Made by a program: the position numbers and the translations under genes. A DNA stretch of 64,000 nucleotides from Hymenopellis radicata. Its lineage: Eukaryota; Basidiomycota; Agaricomycetes; Agaricales; Physalacriaceae. The stretch spans positions 62,001-126,000 of the forward strand of contig JADNRX010000053.1 in assembly GCA_015501595.1 (NCBI GenBank), given 5' to 3'. Of this stretch, positions 48,731-61,000 are shown piece after piece (positions within the stretch are counted from its first letter, which is position 1; every line of letters begins with the position of its first letter). Under the pieces are notes generated by a model. The model was not told the DNA's origin. It was given only the letters and a program-made list of their open reading frames with translations, and made no database searches.

Positions 48731-50501
48731 CAACGATTTAGTTTGATGCGTCGTCCGCAATTCTCCGATGTTTTAGCATACCTCGCTTACTATGTTTTCT
48801 GATCGCATTCCAATCTGTAAATCCTGTCGTCGCCTCTTTCAGCGTTTGCATCTGAGTCTTGAGATAGACTGATGAGCATGCTCCTGGTAGAAGTCTCATC
48901 CCCGCATTAGCCGCTCTCCCCTCAATTCCATCGCCAGTTCATCGTACTATTTTATGGGTTACTTGATGTAATGCACGACCTGGAAACTGATTATTACAGA
49001 TCTACGCCACTGCTGTCAATCCCAATCAGACGCAACTACGCGTACATTCTAAAACGGATCCATTGCGAGGTTCTGCAGGTTCGTTCTGTCATAAAACAAT
49101 CTTGAAGAAATGCGTCCCCTCATCTGCGCAAGCGCCGACGTCGAGCTCGTAGAATCAAATTGTAATAGAGATTTAGAGCTTTGAGAAGCTGATAACCACA
49201 AATGTTAAGACCACGAGTGGCGCGAGGCGTATTATATGACTAGAGGAGGGCCCGGCTTGTCGGAGATGCTTCTTGGTTGATCTGACCTCTCGCCAGCCAC
49301 GATTCCAGCATACTTCCCATATCCCGAGCAGCCTGAGAACGACACAGGTACTAGCCGGCTACCCGCGTCATTGATTGTGGCATGCAGAACGGTAGATCAG
49401 ATCGGTAGATCAGATAGTCACGGTGTACGGCTTTTTTAAAAGTACTTATCGGCATACTGTACACACCGACCGACGCCCTTTCGTACATTGTTTATCGACG
49501 ACAGTGTCATTTGCCGGAGTCATGACACTTGCTGGAGCGCTTTAAATAATTGCTCCTCAGGATGCCAGGGCAGCTAGACTTGCCAGTGGAGCAATGCCGC
49601 AAACACAAGGAATGGGTAGTCGCCGTCCAGCCTGGGAGAACTAGCGGCGCTTGCCACAGAAAGCCATGCAAAATCGTTGTTGTTGGTTGAATGACATGTA
49701 GCATCTGGGCGCCTTCGTATGTCGTCTGCATTACAGTAAGTTTATCGCCCCACTGTTCTGCTTTGCTGTCGCTTTCGACGCGTGCCCCGCATCAGTGGGT
49801 GGACTCTAGACCAGGATTGACTGCGAGATAGATAGATAGTTCCGAATCAAGTATTATAACGCTGAACAACAGGGGGCCATTGACGACGGGATACCCAGTG
49901 TGTGATGCGACCAGAGTAATGTCCATTGTCGGGCCTGTCGTCAACGTGGTTCAGAGCACACTGCTCGATGTCGACGCGCTGTGGCATCTCGTGACGGACT
50001 TATCTCGCTCACGGCCCCTTTCATCCTGAGAGACCTGAGTAGACATTGCAAGGCATTGAGTACATAGTTGAAGCTGCTGAATAGGGAGATCGACAAAGAA
50101 TGAACAAGAGGGATCGAGAAAGAAGAGTATCCGCTGAGTCGCCGTCCAGCCATGGAGAACTGGCACCGCTTGCTGCAGAAAGTTGGTCTCTGTTGTTGAG
50201 ATGACGAGGATTGCAAGAACAAGGCACAGTTTAGGGACAAGGAAATGTAGAGCGGTGGCGCTCTACCGTCTCGTGTCGGATTTCGTACACCGCCCCGTCG
50301 TCCTGAGTAGACATTTCAGATTGAGGCGTTGAATAGGAACATTGACAAGGAATGAGTTGGGAATGAGCAAGAGTCGCTCAGGAAAGAAAGATGCATGTCG
50401 GTCCGACCGGCTCCGAGGAGACATGCGATCCCGTGATGAGGATATGGCGCAAATTCAAATTGCAAATGAAATACAAATGAAAGCCTTTGCTATACGCCAT
50501 C
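48731..50501. repeat. Spacer of the P array, inverted copy of 17353-18991
   Basis: Reverse-complement counterpart of 17353-18991 over most of its length, with small insertions here: an imperfect internal duplication at 49600-50170 (ccgtccagc-tgg-agaact, gctt-gc-acagaaag blocks twice) and a 15-bp tandem duplication near 49390-49415. No gene is supported. Confidence 0.75.
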
Positions 50502-51184
50502 ATGAACCCATTCAATACCACCGTCGGCGATGAAGACGAGCATGTGCTGTTTACTCCTCAGAAGGGCTCTCAATATCGCAAGGGAGTAAGTGTCCTCCAC
50601 CTTCTGATATGAGATACTAAGTGGCGTATTCAGGACTATGCGCATGCCTGCAAGCAACAACCGATTCCCTTGAACGAGATTCCGCTATACCTTTGTGATA
50701 CAACTGTGTTTCCCAAATGGGACGCCCCTACACTTTGGTTGGGATGGCTCATCACCTCGGAAGACCTTCTCAAACTAGCCGTTGCTCACTATCCCGAGCG
50801 ACTCATCCGCAGGAAGAATGGGCCTAGCCGCAGTAGCATCTACGCCTTACCGGATGCCCTCCGCGAAGAGTTCCACGTCGATCCGAAGCTGCTTGAGTGC
50901 GTCGATATCGCTTTTGTCGCTCAGCAGGACGGAAAGCGGACGACAGCACTGACAGTAGGCTGTACGGGAATCGGCGTCCTTGATGAACAAACGAGAAATA
51001 ACATCCAAGCGAAATTTGGTCTACAGCGGCCTCCCGAGTGGCTTCTTGATGGTCGCGATTGGCAGTGGGGCCGCCGTAGTATGTTTCCTCTCCCTCTACG
51101 TATTCGCTTTGGATTGACTGTTTCCCAGCATACACGGTTCACAACCCGCAAGATCCTAGGGAAAGAACTGAATATTATGTCTGA
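50502..51184 (+). CDS. P-family protein P2-B
   Basis: Exons 50502-50585, 50634-51078 and 51129-51184 give 194 codons plus stop. Starts MNPFNTTVGDEDEHVLFTPQ like P2-A1, but exon 2 is nearly identical to P2-A2 (PKWDAPTLWLGWLITSEDLL, RRKNGPSRSSIYALPDALRE, TVGCTGIGVLDEQTRNNIQA); exon 3 ends DPRERTEYYV. This mosaic relationship suggests gene conversion between copies. With intron 2 unspliced, the frame would run on to 51443 into an unlikely hydrophobic tail. Unlike P2-A2 there is no CACGTG upstream. Confidence 0.75.
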
Positions 51185-51839
51185 TGAGACCTCCATTCCA
51201 ATCCTCCCGAATCTTTCCTGCAGTTCTCTCCAAGTTCTGTCGTGCTATTGTCCTTGCTTTCCAATACTTGTTCTATCTACATACCGTTTCCAAGCTAGCT
51301 ATCTCATTCCATTCTTGAAATTCCTTGCTACTGTTGATTTATGTCTGTTCAATCTCTTGGAAACAAAATACTCACCGCGACACCTTTACACACAGTGTTC
51401 ATTCGGAAGTCCCGCTGGTTTGTTTAGCATTGTGCTTAAGTGAGGTATCGCGACTAGTCTTGTTTCAATCTATAGTACGCATTGGGCTGGTTCAGTGTTC
51501 GCAGAATTGTACATGTAAGAGTATCGGGAGTTGCGGATCGAATGTGTCGCCACGAAACTAAATCATCGTGACTTTAAATGGGATCCAGATGGAACCCATG
51601 GAGGCTGTATGGTATACATGAGACGCTCAGAATATTGTTAGGACAAAAGGACTATTGATGAGATGATCGTTATTGTAAGTTAAGACTCGGGCCCTACTTG
51701 CCTCTTCAATACACGTCGCATTCCACGTACTATTCCCGCATCAGTTTTCTTGAATAAGACACGTTATAAATACCGCGCAATGTGCTTGAGAAATGCATGG
51801 ATTTGGTTGTTGAAACGGAAGGGCAACAAGTGTGATGAA
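51185..51839. other. 3' flank of P2-B, duplicated part then nothing
   Basis: 51185-51345 matches the 3' flank of P2-A2 (about 21720-21880, inverted). The remainder up to 51839 shows no recognisable feature. Confidence 0.5.
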
Positions 51840-52170
51840 CGAAGGTCCGGCCCGACACCCCCGGCCTTCCGCTCAAATCTATCCCCAATGGCCGACGCAG
51901 AAGAGAACTTGGCCAGATCCAGGAGCCACACTTCAGCATTTCGATATCCAGTCTCTTTGACGAGCTCTGCAATTCAGATCAGTCCATAACCAATGCCACC
52001 GCAAGGTTATATCGCACTCTCCAACGTAGCTTTACCTCTTTCCTGGACGACACGCCATAATAACCTTCTCAGCATTCATCGACGCGAAAATGTTTCGCGG
52101 CCTCGTATCCAATTCCGGTGTTGGCACCGACGACTACTACTGTCTTTTCCGTAAGAGCCACAGCTAGCAT
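51840..52170 (-). pseudogene. Truncated short-chain dehydrogenase fragment
   Basis: The ATG at 52170 leads to KTVVVVGANTGIGYEAAKHF, the TGxxxGIG cofactor-binding motif of an SDR, then a frame break (an extra C after CATTTT) and MNAEKVIMACR. A second exon gives ELVKETGYRNAEVWLLDLAK and FSSASAIGDRFERKAGG. The match to the SDR at 52547-53854 stops near 51855, before the NAG and YxxxK regions, so only the first two exons remain. The break coincides with a GGTCCGGCCCGA motif also found at other edges in the window. Confidence 0.7.
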
Positions 52171-52546
52171 GGGCGTCTATTGGTCACAAAGGAAATCGAG
52201 AAAGCTTCGTGTTGGCCATCTAAAGAAGGAACAAGTGGCCCTCAAAGGATAAAGAGCCCTGCGAAGTCGGTGCTAGGACGACCAAGCGCCGACGCGTCAG
52301 TGACTAAGAGTCGAACAGAGATGCATTATGGTCGTGTCCGTGATGAATAAATAATCCGGCAGACCCACCTGTCGGCACCTCGGTTGAACATATCCGAATC
52401 GTCGGCTGTGCATAGTCTGGGTCTATGTGAAGCACACACAGCGTACCAGCTGTCGAAATGGAAATTACATCATCGTAAGGTCTGTTGTACAATATGTACA
52501 TTGAAAACCGCACCGAAAGAAGGCCACTGCCATGCCATCCAAGTAT
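52171..52546. other. Intergenic, nothing recognised
   Basis: Between the SDR fragment and the 3' end of the full SDR gene. Confidence 0.5.
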
Positions 52547-53854
52547 CTACGAGAGGATCTGCTTCACTATCCCAGATATCTGAGGATCGGCCTTTGACAA
52601 AACCCCAATCAGCTCGTCCTGAACAACATCGGTCAGCGCATCATCGCAAAACCGAACCAAACGCACCCAATAACCATCCTGCATCACCTTTCCCTCCTTA
52701 CTGATCACAAAATCGCTAGGCTCCGTAATGTCCGAAAGCGAGAGAAACGCCCCCCGCATCTGCTCTTCGCGCTCTCGTCCACCCACAGCGGCGTAGACCA
52801 ACTCCCGGCTCCCCTCTTCAGCCGTGCGCGCGAGTGCCTTGCCCATGATGTACACCAAGACGCCCAAGACTCGGCTTTCCCCTATGACGTTCCGACTGAG
52901 CTCAGAGGCGCAGAACGAGGGGTTTACGGAGACGGCGGTAACAGGGGAGGATGCTTGTGAGAGGCGGTCTTGGAGGGCGCGGGTGAAGAGGACGTTGAGT
53001 ACTGCAGAGAAGCAAGTTTACCTAGTGGAACGGCGAAAGTAGCGGTTGAACCTACATTTACAGATGTAGTATCGTCCACGTAAACGACTAGTGTGGCGTG
53101 TTAGCTAGATATAGAACATAGTAACATTTACTATTTAGGACTGAGTACATACCTTGGTGTACAATAGGTCTCATCAGACAGCTTCGCAAGCAGGGCAGGG
53201 GCTTCAATGAGTTCCTTCCCGATCACAGCCCAGTAATGGGTTTCGCTAGCTACTGTGACCAAGCGTGGCGTAGTAGAAAATGCCGCTGCGGTCCTTACCA
53301 TGTGTGGAAGGAGACGTAGGGAAAGTAGAGGAGATGCTATATTGTTGACCTGCAGACTATGAGTCGGTACTCATCGTCAACGATTGCAATCATGTAGCAA
53401 GGAGAGATGATGCATACCATCTTTCCCACCCGTCGACAGTGGCCGAGTACGTAGGCATTATAAGGCCAGCGTTCATAACAAGTATATCGAGCCTCCTTAT
53501 CGAACTTGTCCGCAAAGGACGACACGGAGGCGAACGAGGCAAGATCCACTAGCCATAATTCAGCTTCGAAGCCAGTCTGTGACGCGAGTCCTAAGAAAGT
53601 CAAATTTTAGAAACCTGTAACACGCAGTTATAGAAAAGACTTACTTTCAACAGCCGCCTGTCCTCTCTCCTTGCTCCGACAAGCCATGATAAGCCTGCCG
53701 GGTTCATCGACGCAAATTGCTTCGCAGCCTCGTAGCCGATCCCAGTATTCGCGCCGACGACGATGACGGTCTTCCCAGACAAATCAACCTTGACGACCGC
53801 AGGTCTCTTGGTGTACTGGTCCTTGATCCACGCGAGCATAGATTTCTTGGCCAT
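52547..53854 (-). CDS. Short-chain dehydrogenase/reductase, retinol-dehydrogenase-like
   Basis: NAD(P)-dependent oxidoreductase. From the ATG at 53854: MAKKSMLAWIKDQYTKRPAV, then VIVVGANTGIGYEAAKQFAS (cofactor loop TGxGIG variant), RLIMACRSKERGQAAVE, LWLVDLASFASVSSFADKFD, the LVMNAGLIMPTYSATVDGWE region with NAG, then RLVTVASETHYW in the catalytic Ser region, a YY-containing exon (RYYI) where the YxxxK should fall, and SVNPSFCASEL in the substrate lid; it ends at 52547. Two frame breaks, near 53701 (C run, NP-GRLIM) and near 53497 (one extra G before CTCGAT), fit the pattern of base-call errors. The exact YxxxK motif is split by an intron, so the active-site Lys could not be confirmed. Confidence 0.78.
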
Positions 53855-54862
53855 CGTTGGATGGTGTAGTCTTTAGAGCGTTGGGTGAAAGAAATGCATG
53901 TTGAAACCACCCGCGGGGCCTTTATAGCCAGACTGCCGTGAGAGAGCCATAAGTAGCACGCATTAACGCGTTCAAGCGGCCCCACGCGGTGGTAGAACGG
54001 CTGAAATAGATGAGCGCAAAGCGCTTTGATGAGAAGTTTCAATACCAAATTACCGGACGTCTCGGTCAGGCACGGCGCACCCCGACGCCCATACCAAGCC
54101 ATACCATGCATTGCTGTCAAAGGTGTGTCAAAGTGTGACTGTTAGCCAAACCACCATGGATCGTCCTCGGCCAAATCATGCCTCCCCGTCGCCCACGCCA
54201 TGCCTCCTCTTCGCCAGTGCCCTGCATCGTCTGGTAGCTGAAGCCTGCATTGGTTCTCTCAAAAAATTGTGTCTCTGAATGCGACCACTTGGCGACTATT
54301 AGATATCTAGCTTGCACTTAGGTGGCTAGGACTCGGAATTCACCACCCCGTCATCTTCTCCACGAGGGGGCTGCCCACAGCCTCCGCCACCAATATGCAT
54401 GTCGTGATCTTGCGGACAATCGGACGAAGTATGGACCTTCGACTCCTCCTACCTCGCTCCATTAACGAGATATTACTGGTGTCCTGGACCAAGTAAATCA
54501 CGGCCGCCTACATGGTATGTTCGCCGACCGCTAGCACTCTCATTCTGCCTCGCGCCTCTTTACCATTCTTCCTATACCATGCCTGCTTCGCTTCCTTTGC
54601 AAACCACGGCGACCGCTCTACCACGCATGGCTTCTCCCAATCACCACCCATCGCGTCCCAATTACTAACTATGGTGTGTGGCGTCACGAGTGCAGGCCGT
54701 CACTCTGGTACTGGCTCATCCACCACCACCACACACCGAACCAGACGTTGTGTCTAATTGTGTCAGACATCCACCTCTATCCACGACGGCCTACTCGTTT
54801 CAGTCATCTTTGAAAACAAAAACCGACACGTTCACGTGTGGATCACCTTACTTACCACGACC
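53855..54862. other. 1-kb region upstream of P3, no gene supported
   Basis: The left part is the SDR promoter. The first exon of P3, if it has one like P1 and P2, should lie here, but I could not identify it; an acceptor-like ACTAG at 54873 would suit it. Frames at 54512-54757 are not convincing. Confidence 0.4.
54833..54838. promoter_or_regulatory. CACGTG element upstream of P3
   Basis: E-box core in TTCACGTGTGG, 25 bp before the first ATG of the P3 reading. It is the fifth P-family gene with this element. Confidence 0.35.
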
Positions 54863-55434
54863 ATGCCCGCAACTAGACCACACTCCAACGACTTTCTCCG
54901 TGCCTGCGAACAGCAGCAGCCCCTGCCCATGGACGGCCTCCCAAAATCCCTCTGCGACATGGACCCCAATAGCAAACTAGTGCCACCAAAGTACTGGCTG
55001 GGCTGGGCCATCGACCGCCAGGACCTCCTCAAGCTCATGAAAGTGCACTACCCTCAAGACGTCGGATTCTCCCGGACGTCCGCTGTCTACTCCTTACCAA
55101 GGCTACTCTGGGAAGAGTTCGCCATAGAGCCAGACCAACAGCGTTACCTCGCTATTGGCATCGTCGCAGAGAGAGATGGGAAATTCCAGACGGCGCTGTC
55201 GGTGGGTTGCTCGAGGATCGGCATGCTGGGGAAAGAGGTCATTGCACAAATCCAAGCCAAATTTGGTCTGGAGCCCCCTCAATGGCTTATCGATGCTCGT
55301 GAATGGGACTGGACGCGCCGCAGTGAGTTTCACTGTACTTGTCATTGTACCGTCTTTAAATTTTGCATGTTTCAGCGATTATTATCCCCCTTCGAGGCGG
55401 GAAAGAGGGAGAATGCACCATCATCACCCTTTAA
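54863..55434 (+). CDS. P-family protein P3 (diverged member)
   Basis: Exons 54863-55322 and 55376-55434. The reading MPATRPHSNDFLRACEQQQP, LPMDGLPKSLCDMDPNSKLV, PPKYWLGWAIDRQDLLKLMK, HYPQD ... TSAVYSLPRLLWEEFAIEPD, SVGCSRIGMLGKEVIAQIQA and KFGLEPPQWLIDAREWDWTR aligns with P1 and P2 along the whole shared core. The intron after W-x-W-x-RR is conserved; the last exon gives TIIIPLRGGKEGECTIITL. It is the most distant of the seven and lies outside the duplicated blocks. It may have an unseen first exon. Function unknown. Confidence 0.68.
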
Positions 55435-55594
55435 CTCATCCTACATACCGAGTTTCTATTTTCCAGGTCGTCGATTGCAGAGTCTACTGTACCATACATT
55501 CCATTACACAATAAACACTCTGACATTGCTTCGAGGACCTCCATTAGCTCGTCTCTCTCAACCATCACCGGTCACCCGAAGCAGCTTATTTATT

Positions 55595-57813
55595 CTACAA
55601 AAGTTTGCGTACACCTAGTAAATTGCCCTTTCTCAGAGCGCCCGCAAGAACGAGCGCAACAAAAACCATAATCCACTTCTTGTATGGCCGACTGCCTGCA
55701 GTTGCTGACGGCGGTCCCGTTGGCCGTTTTCCAGGCAGGCCCCAAAACACCAAGCCTGACCGCTTAATCTTCGTAGCCTGTAAAAAATACTCAGGACAAA
55801 ATGCAGTTAAGAGTCTTTTCCCTCTTACAGTATATGGCGGGTATCGTAGTTTCAACAGAATATCCACCCTATGTAGGATTGCTTGTGAGCTTGGGACGAA
55901 AAAAGAACCTCTCATGCTTACCAGGATGGTGAATCTAACGACGCTCGGAAATGTGTAAAAGTATCAAAGCCATACTGAAAGCCTCCTCAGTTGGAGTGCA
56001 CGAGATCTTTGGAGAAGAGCGTACCTTTCCGTTGTGGAATCCAGCTGTTATACGACGTTCAAAACGCATACATCACAGTAAGGATACAAAGACTTACTCC
56101 CGCTGGGACCGATACCGCCAAACGGTATACCGTCACATCCTGCTTGCCAGAGGGTCTCGTTCATCACGATAGACCCGCTGATTGTGCTCTTGATAACTGT
56201 ACCAAACATCAGTTTGAAGGAGACGCATATAAGAAGTGACAGACTCTTTGCCTTAAACGTGCTATCGGTGGAGAAAACGTAGACAGTTAAAGGATACTCG
56301 CGCTTATTCACGAACGCGATTCCTTCCTCCAACGTGTCGATGGGAATGACGGGCAGGAGAGGACCGAAAATTTCCCTGCAAAGTGTGTTCAGCTTGAGCT
56401 CCATCCAAAAGCCACAGGGCGTACTCAGACATCAGAGGATCATCAAAAGAGACATCTTTCACGACAGTAGGCGCGATCGCCTTTGTAGCTTCATCCACCT
56501 GACCCCCGAAAACGACTGTTCCTCGTGTCTTCTCCAATAAGCCAGATACACGCTTGAAGGCTTGTTCGTTGATCATCTTTCCCATCGCGTTTGGTGCGAA
56601 TGGTCCCTGGGGATAAAAAGAGTCGTGTCTAATGTCAGAGGTTCAGCATCAACCTGCAAGGGGAGTAGTAATGCGTTCACGTCTTCTTAAGTGCTTCGAT
56701 AAATGTCTCCTGGAAATGCCGCGGAACGAGGACGTAGTCAGGCGCAACGCACGTCTGGCCCGAGTTAGTGACCTTGCCCCATAACAGACGGCGTGTCGTA
56801 GTCTCCAAGTCGCAAGATGGATCAATGAAGACAGGAGTCTTGCCTAATTTTTAGATGTCAGCAACTGGGATGGTCCTCATAACGCGACGCTTGCCTCCCA
56901 GCTCGAGCGTAACAGGCGAGAGTGTCTTGCCCGCTGCTGTCGCTACGACCCGGCCAACGCGACCACTACCGGTGAATAGAACTATTTGGAGCATCAGTCT
57001 ACAAAGCTGAAGTATACCGCGTCACCTACTATGACCCCAAGTCAACTCGAGCAGCTGTAGAAAGAAGTCCATCAATAGATCAAGCTATCAATAGACTGCA
57101 TCAATCTACCTTCGATGTCTCCGCGATGCCTCCATTGACGACGCGAAGGACCGACGAGTCAACATACTTGGGAAACATCTCCGCGAAAAGCGCAGACATT
57201 GCCGGCGTCGCTTCAGATGGCTTAAACATGACGGTATTGCCAGCAGCGATGGCAGAAATCTATCTAGCATGAGCACAAGATCAAATTCTCTCATAACAGG
57301 AGACTTACGATTGGGCCCACACACATGGATATGGGGTAGTTAAATGGGCCTATAATCAGGCACACGCCTTTGCCCTGCTTGTAGACAACGCGGCGCAACG
57401 GCTGGAAAAGCAAGGAAAAGGGCGGCTTGGTAGGCTTCGACCATTCCTCGAGATGAGCGTACGTGTCCGAGATTTCATTGTACATCGGTCCAATTTCCAG
57501 CCTAAAACGGTCCGATAAGACAGTACTCGCTTCCTTGTCCCGACTCGGAACACTTACGCGTGAGTCTCAAGGTCCGGCTTCCCCAAATCCTTATGCAGCG
57601 CATCAACAATCTCCTGCGTATTATCCTTGAGCATATACCCAATCTGCAGAAGCAGATATTTGCGAAACGGGATGCTTTGCAGTTTGCCGGAGCGAAACGT
57701 CGCGTCAAGCTGCGCGTGAAACTGAAAGCAGAGATATTAGAATATTCAGCGCTATTCGACGTGGAACGGACCGCGTCTATCTCAGAAATGGGCGTGTAGG
57801 CCAAGGTCGTCAT
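55595..57813 (-). CDS. Fatty-aldehyde-type aldehyde dehydrogenase with C-terminal anchor (ALDH-B)
   Basis: Paralogue of ALDH-A with the same exon layout. From the ATG at 57813: [15 protein letters not shown], then [91 protein letters not shown], catalytic Glu in VTLELGGK, catalytic Cys in [58 protein letters not shown] and RYPPYT. The C-terminal helix [18 protein letters not shown] matches that of ALDH-A and should anchor the enzyme in a membrane. No frame break was found. Both ALDH genes are on the minus strand, so this pair is not a simple part of the inverted duplication. Confidence 0.88.
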
Positions 57814-58040
57814 GGTGGTAGGAACTAAGGAAGGTAACAAGCAGCAGTTGGAATTAATCCGGTAAATTCGGCTCGCGTTCGATCCCATGTGATAGGAACA
57901 AAAACAAACCAAGTTACCAAGCCTACAATTGACAACCTGATCCAAGTACAAGAAATTCTACTACAGTACAGTACCTTCTAGAAATACAGCATCCTATATA
58001 TACAAACTCGTACAAAACAGATCCTCATCACACCTTGAAC

Positions 58041-61000
58041 CTAGTGAAGATCCGGTTTCGCCAACACCAGAGCCTTCCGCACCTCTTCCGCAACTGCCTG
58101 CGCGAATCGAGGCGGTATCGCGCTTGCCAATTGGGCGTATTGCTGCTCAAGTGAGCCCACAAATGTCCAATGATCCTAAAACAGCATCAACTCCTCATGT
58201 TACATATGCGCTTGACCATCAGAACTCACTGGGAAAGACAGAATCCGGGCAAGTTCCCGAACGGAGAGGAAGCGCCCCGGTTGCTCTGTCGAACATTCAG
58301 AATAAACTTCAAACAGAGAAAGTATCAAGGCTACACACCTGGATGGCGACATCGAACACTTTTCGACGGGAGAACGAAAGTTTCTGTTGAGCCAGTGTGA
58401 GCAAACTTGATACCAACTGCCAAGTAGGATGCCTACCAGGAAGAGGCTTATCCCATTCAGCTATAGTCGTTGTCAAATCCCACGACGCAACATCAGGAAC
58501 ATAACAGTTTGTACAATGCCCGAAAACGGTTGACGAGTATCAACAAGATGGCTGAATCGCGTTCCAAAGCCCTGAGTTGACCGGCGACACGTAGGGTTAG
58601 CCCACGTCAAATCAGATATAACGTCTTTAAGCGCGAGGCGCGCGTCCTGTCTAGGCACGGGAAAGTCGGGAATGTTCCGACCAGGCGCGCTCGCCATAAT
58701 CACCAGATACTCCCTATGCGCAGCAACTCCAAAGTCCACGGCATCGAGTATCCGTGACCTAAGACTGTAGCCCAATTTCATGGCATCGTATTCCATGTTA
58801 CTCAGTTCCAGACGCGTCATTTTCTGCTAAAGGAACCATCAGGATATCGAACGCGAAGAATCAAGACCGACGTATGCTCACCGGTGACAAGGTACATATC
58901 TGTTGCGATGGGTGTCAGTGGATGATGTGGGTCTGAAGAAAACCGACTTACCGCATATGCAGGTCTGAACTCTTGTATCGAACTTACGAAGTGTGCCCTG
59001 ACCTTTGACGGTGCGCTATCCGCATCGCCGTTAACAAACAACACCCCAAGCGGGTATTCCAACATTGGTGTCTCCGACCAAGACCGTCCAAAGAAACTAT
59101 CAACAGATTCATTATACACTGGTGTTTCACAGTTTATCTATCAAAGATTAATCCTACAAGTCGAGGAGACGAGGTCAAAAAGGCTCACCTGGAAGACGTG
59201 TGACGTTCTCTCTTCACGTTCAACGCCAAACCGGAGATTGAAACCAGCTTCGCGGAAGCCGTGCGATGCGCCACCGATGCCGCATGATAAATCGCCAAAT
59301 TCCAGAGAAGCCAATGGCACAGTGGGGACAGCAGAGCCAACAACAGGCACAAACTCTAGCCCCACATTAGCGAAGACGACTTTCCATTTGCAGAATCGCG
59401 CTCCTTCGACGTCAGCGAGCACGTCAACGTTCGACACGGGTACTGGATCAGAATGGACATCCAATATATCCGATATACGAAACCTCGCCCTGTCCGCCAG
59501 CTCTCCACCAGGTTGAATACTGTCGGCGGGCACTGTGGGGTGACAGACTTGGAGCAAACCATTGGAAGGCGCGTTCCTATGAATGAGATCCCAGGGAACG
59601 TACTGCGAGATGGTGAAAACCTCGGTAATATCTTCATCTTCAGGATCATCCGGGATGCCTATGGTGTGAACGTAGATGACAGATTGTATCTCGCGACCAT
59701 CACTCCCTCGCAGAGTAACGGTGTAGTAGTTATCCGCCGCGAGTCTCTTCTTGTTGACAAATCGCGCTTTGAGAGGCACGTATGTTTTATCGTCGGTCAA
59801 CTATAAACGGTGTTAGTTCTAGTTGCCTTTCAGGTAATCAACATACCGGAAGTGTTGGCTTGGCTACAAGGTCATCGTACGTCGGTGGAGCCACCTCCGG
59901 GATGTCCATCTGCTCCTCGACTTTGCACTCAGGCTCTCCAACGTCAACCGACATATTATTGTCAATCTGATTAGCGACCTGGTCATCGCCGTCATCGTCG
60001 TCCTGGTCAAAGTTCGCGGCCATCATGGCCAGGGAGTGCTCATTGTCGACATACTCCAGCTCCTCGTCGTCATTCCGGAGCGCCGGAGGATCCGGCGTCA
60101 AACTCACTCTATCGGCGGGCCACGACGCATGGTTCGGACTGACTAGGCCGTCGCACTGGCTCGACTTGGCGTAGATATCCACGACGACGCCGGTGAGGTC
60201 GGTCTCTGAGACCTCAGTGCTCAGGCCTTCAATCTTTTCGTCTAACTTTGGTGTAGACACTTCCTTCCGAAGTACCTCCTCGTCCTTGACGCGTACGACC
60301 ACAATCCACGCATCAGCGCCTTCGTCCGGATTGACCTCCCATGAGACGAGAACTTGATCTGGTTGATGGCGCACGACAGATATGGATTCCGAACGCGGAG
60401 GCGAAGGTGGCACAGAAAAGTGATAGGGCATGCTGTAAAGCGATCCCTGCTTTGCCGAACATATCTGCACCACGTACTTCCGTCCCAAAGGGATAATGTT
60501 GTCTTTGAAATTGAAGGTGGTGTCCAAGCAGGTTCGAATGAGCGTAAACGGCTTCTCTGGACAAATATTGAGCGCCCGTAACGACTTCAAAATAACTGTT
60601 CATATAACAAACCAAAACTCGAATCTTCCGCACCAGCTTCTGTTAAGGCCTCCATGGCAGCGCTACTCCCAGTGTCCGATAGATTGGCGAGAAGCGACGT
60701 TCGTGATTCGACGTCAGCGGTTATCGTGACTATGAACTCGAAGACAAAGACTGGTGTACGCCACGAGAGCTGCATTCCTCCCGCCTTATCCGAACCCCAA
60801 ACTCTCGTTGGCTTGAGCGCTTGAAATCGTACATTTCGGGGTAAGGTCTGAAGAATGTTGCGACGGGTATACGGAATGTAAATCTTCCACTGCTGGGATA
60901 CAGTGGTGTTCTCCTGTCCAAGAAGAGAGAGGATATGGAGGGCGGAGCACTGGCAGATAAAGTCAGGTCCGACATCAGGAAATTTGTGCTCCTCCGAGAG

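Noticed and set aside
58830..59120. A hidden PCQ motif in the methylase region of the fusion gene
   Set aside because: I read all three minus-strand frames between motif I and motif VIII, including the presumed introns, and found no P-C-Q or P-C followed by a small residue. A sequencing error could still hide it, but would need more than one base.
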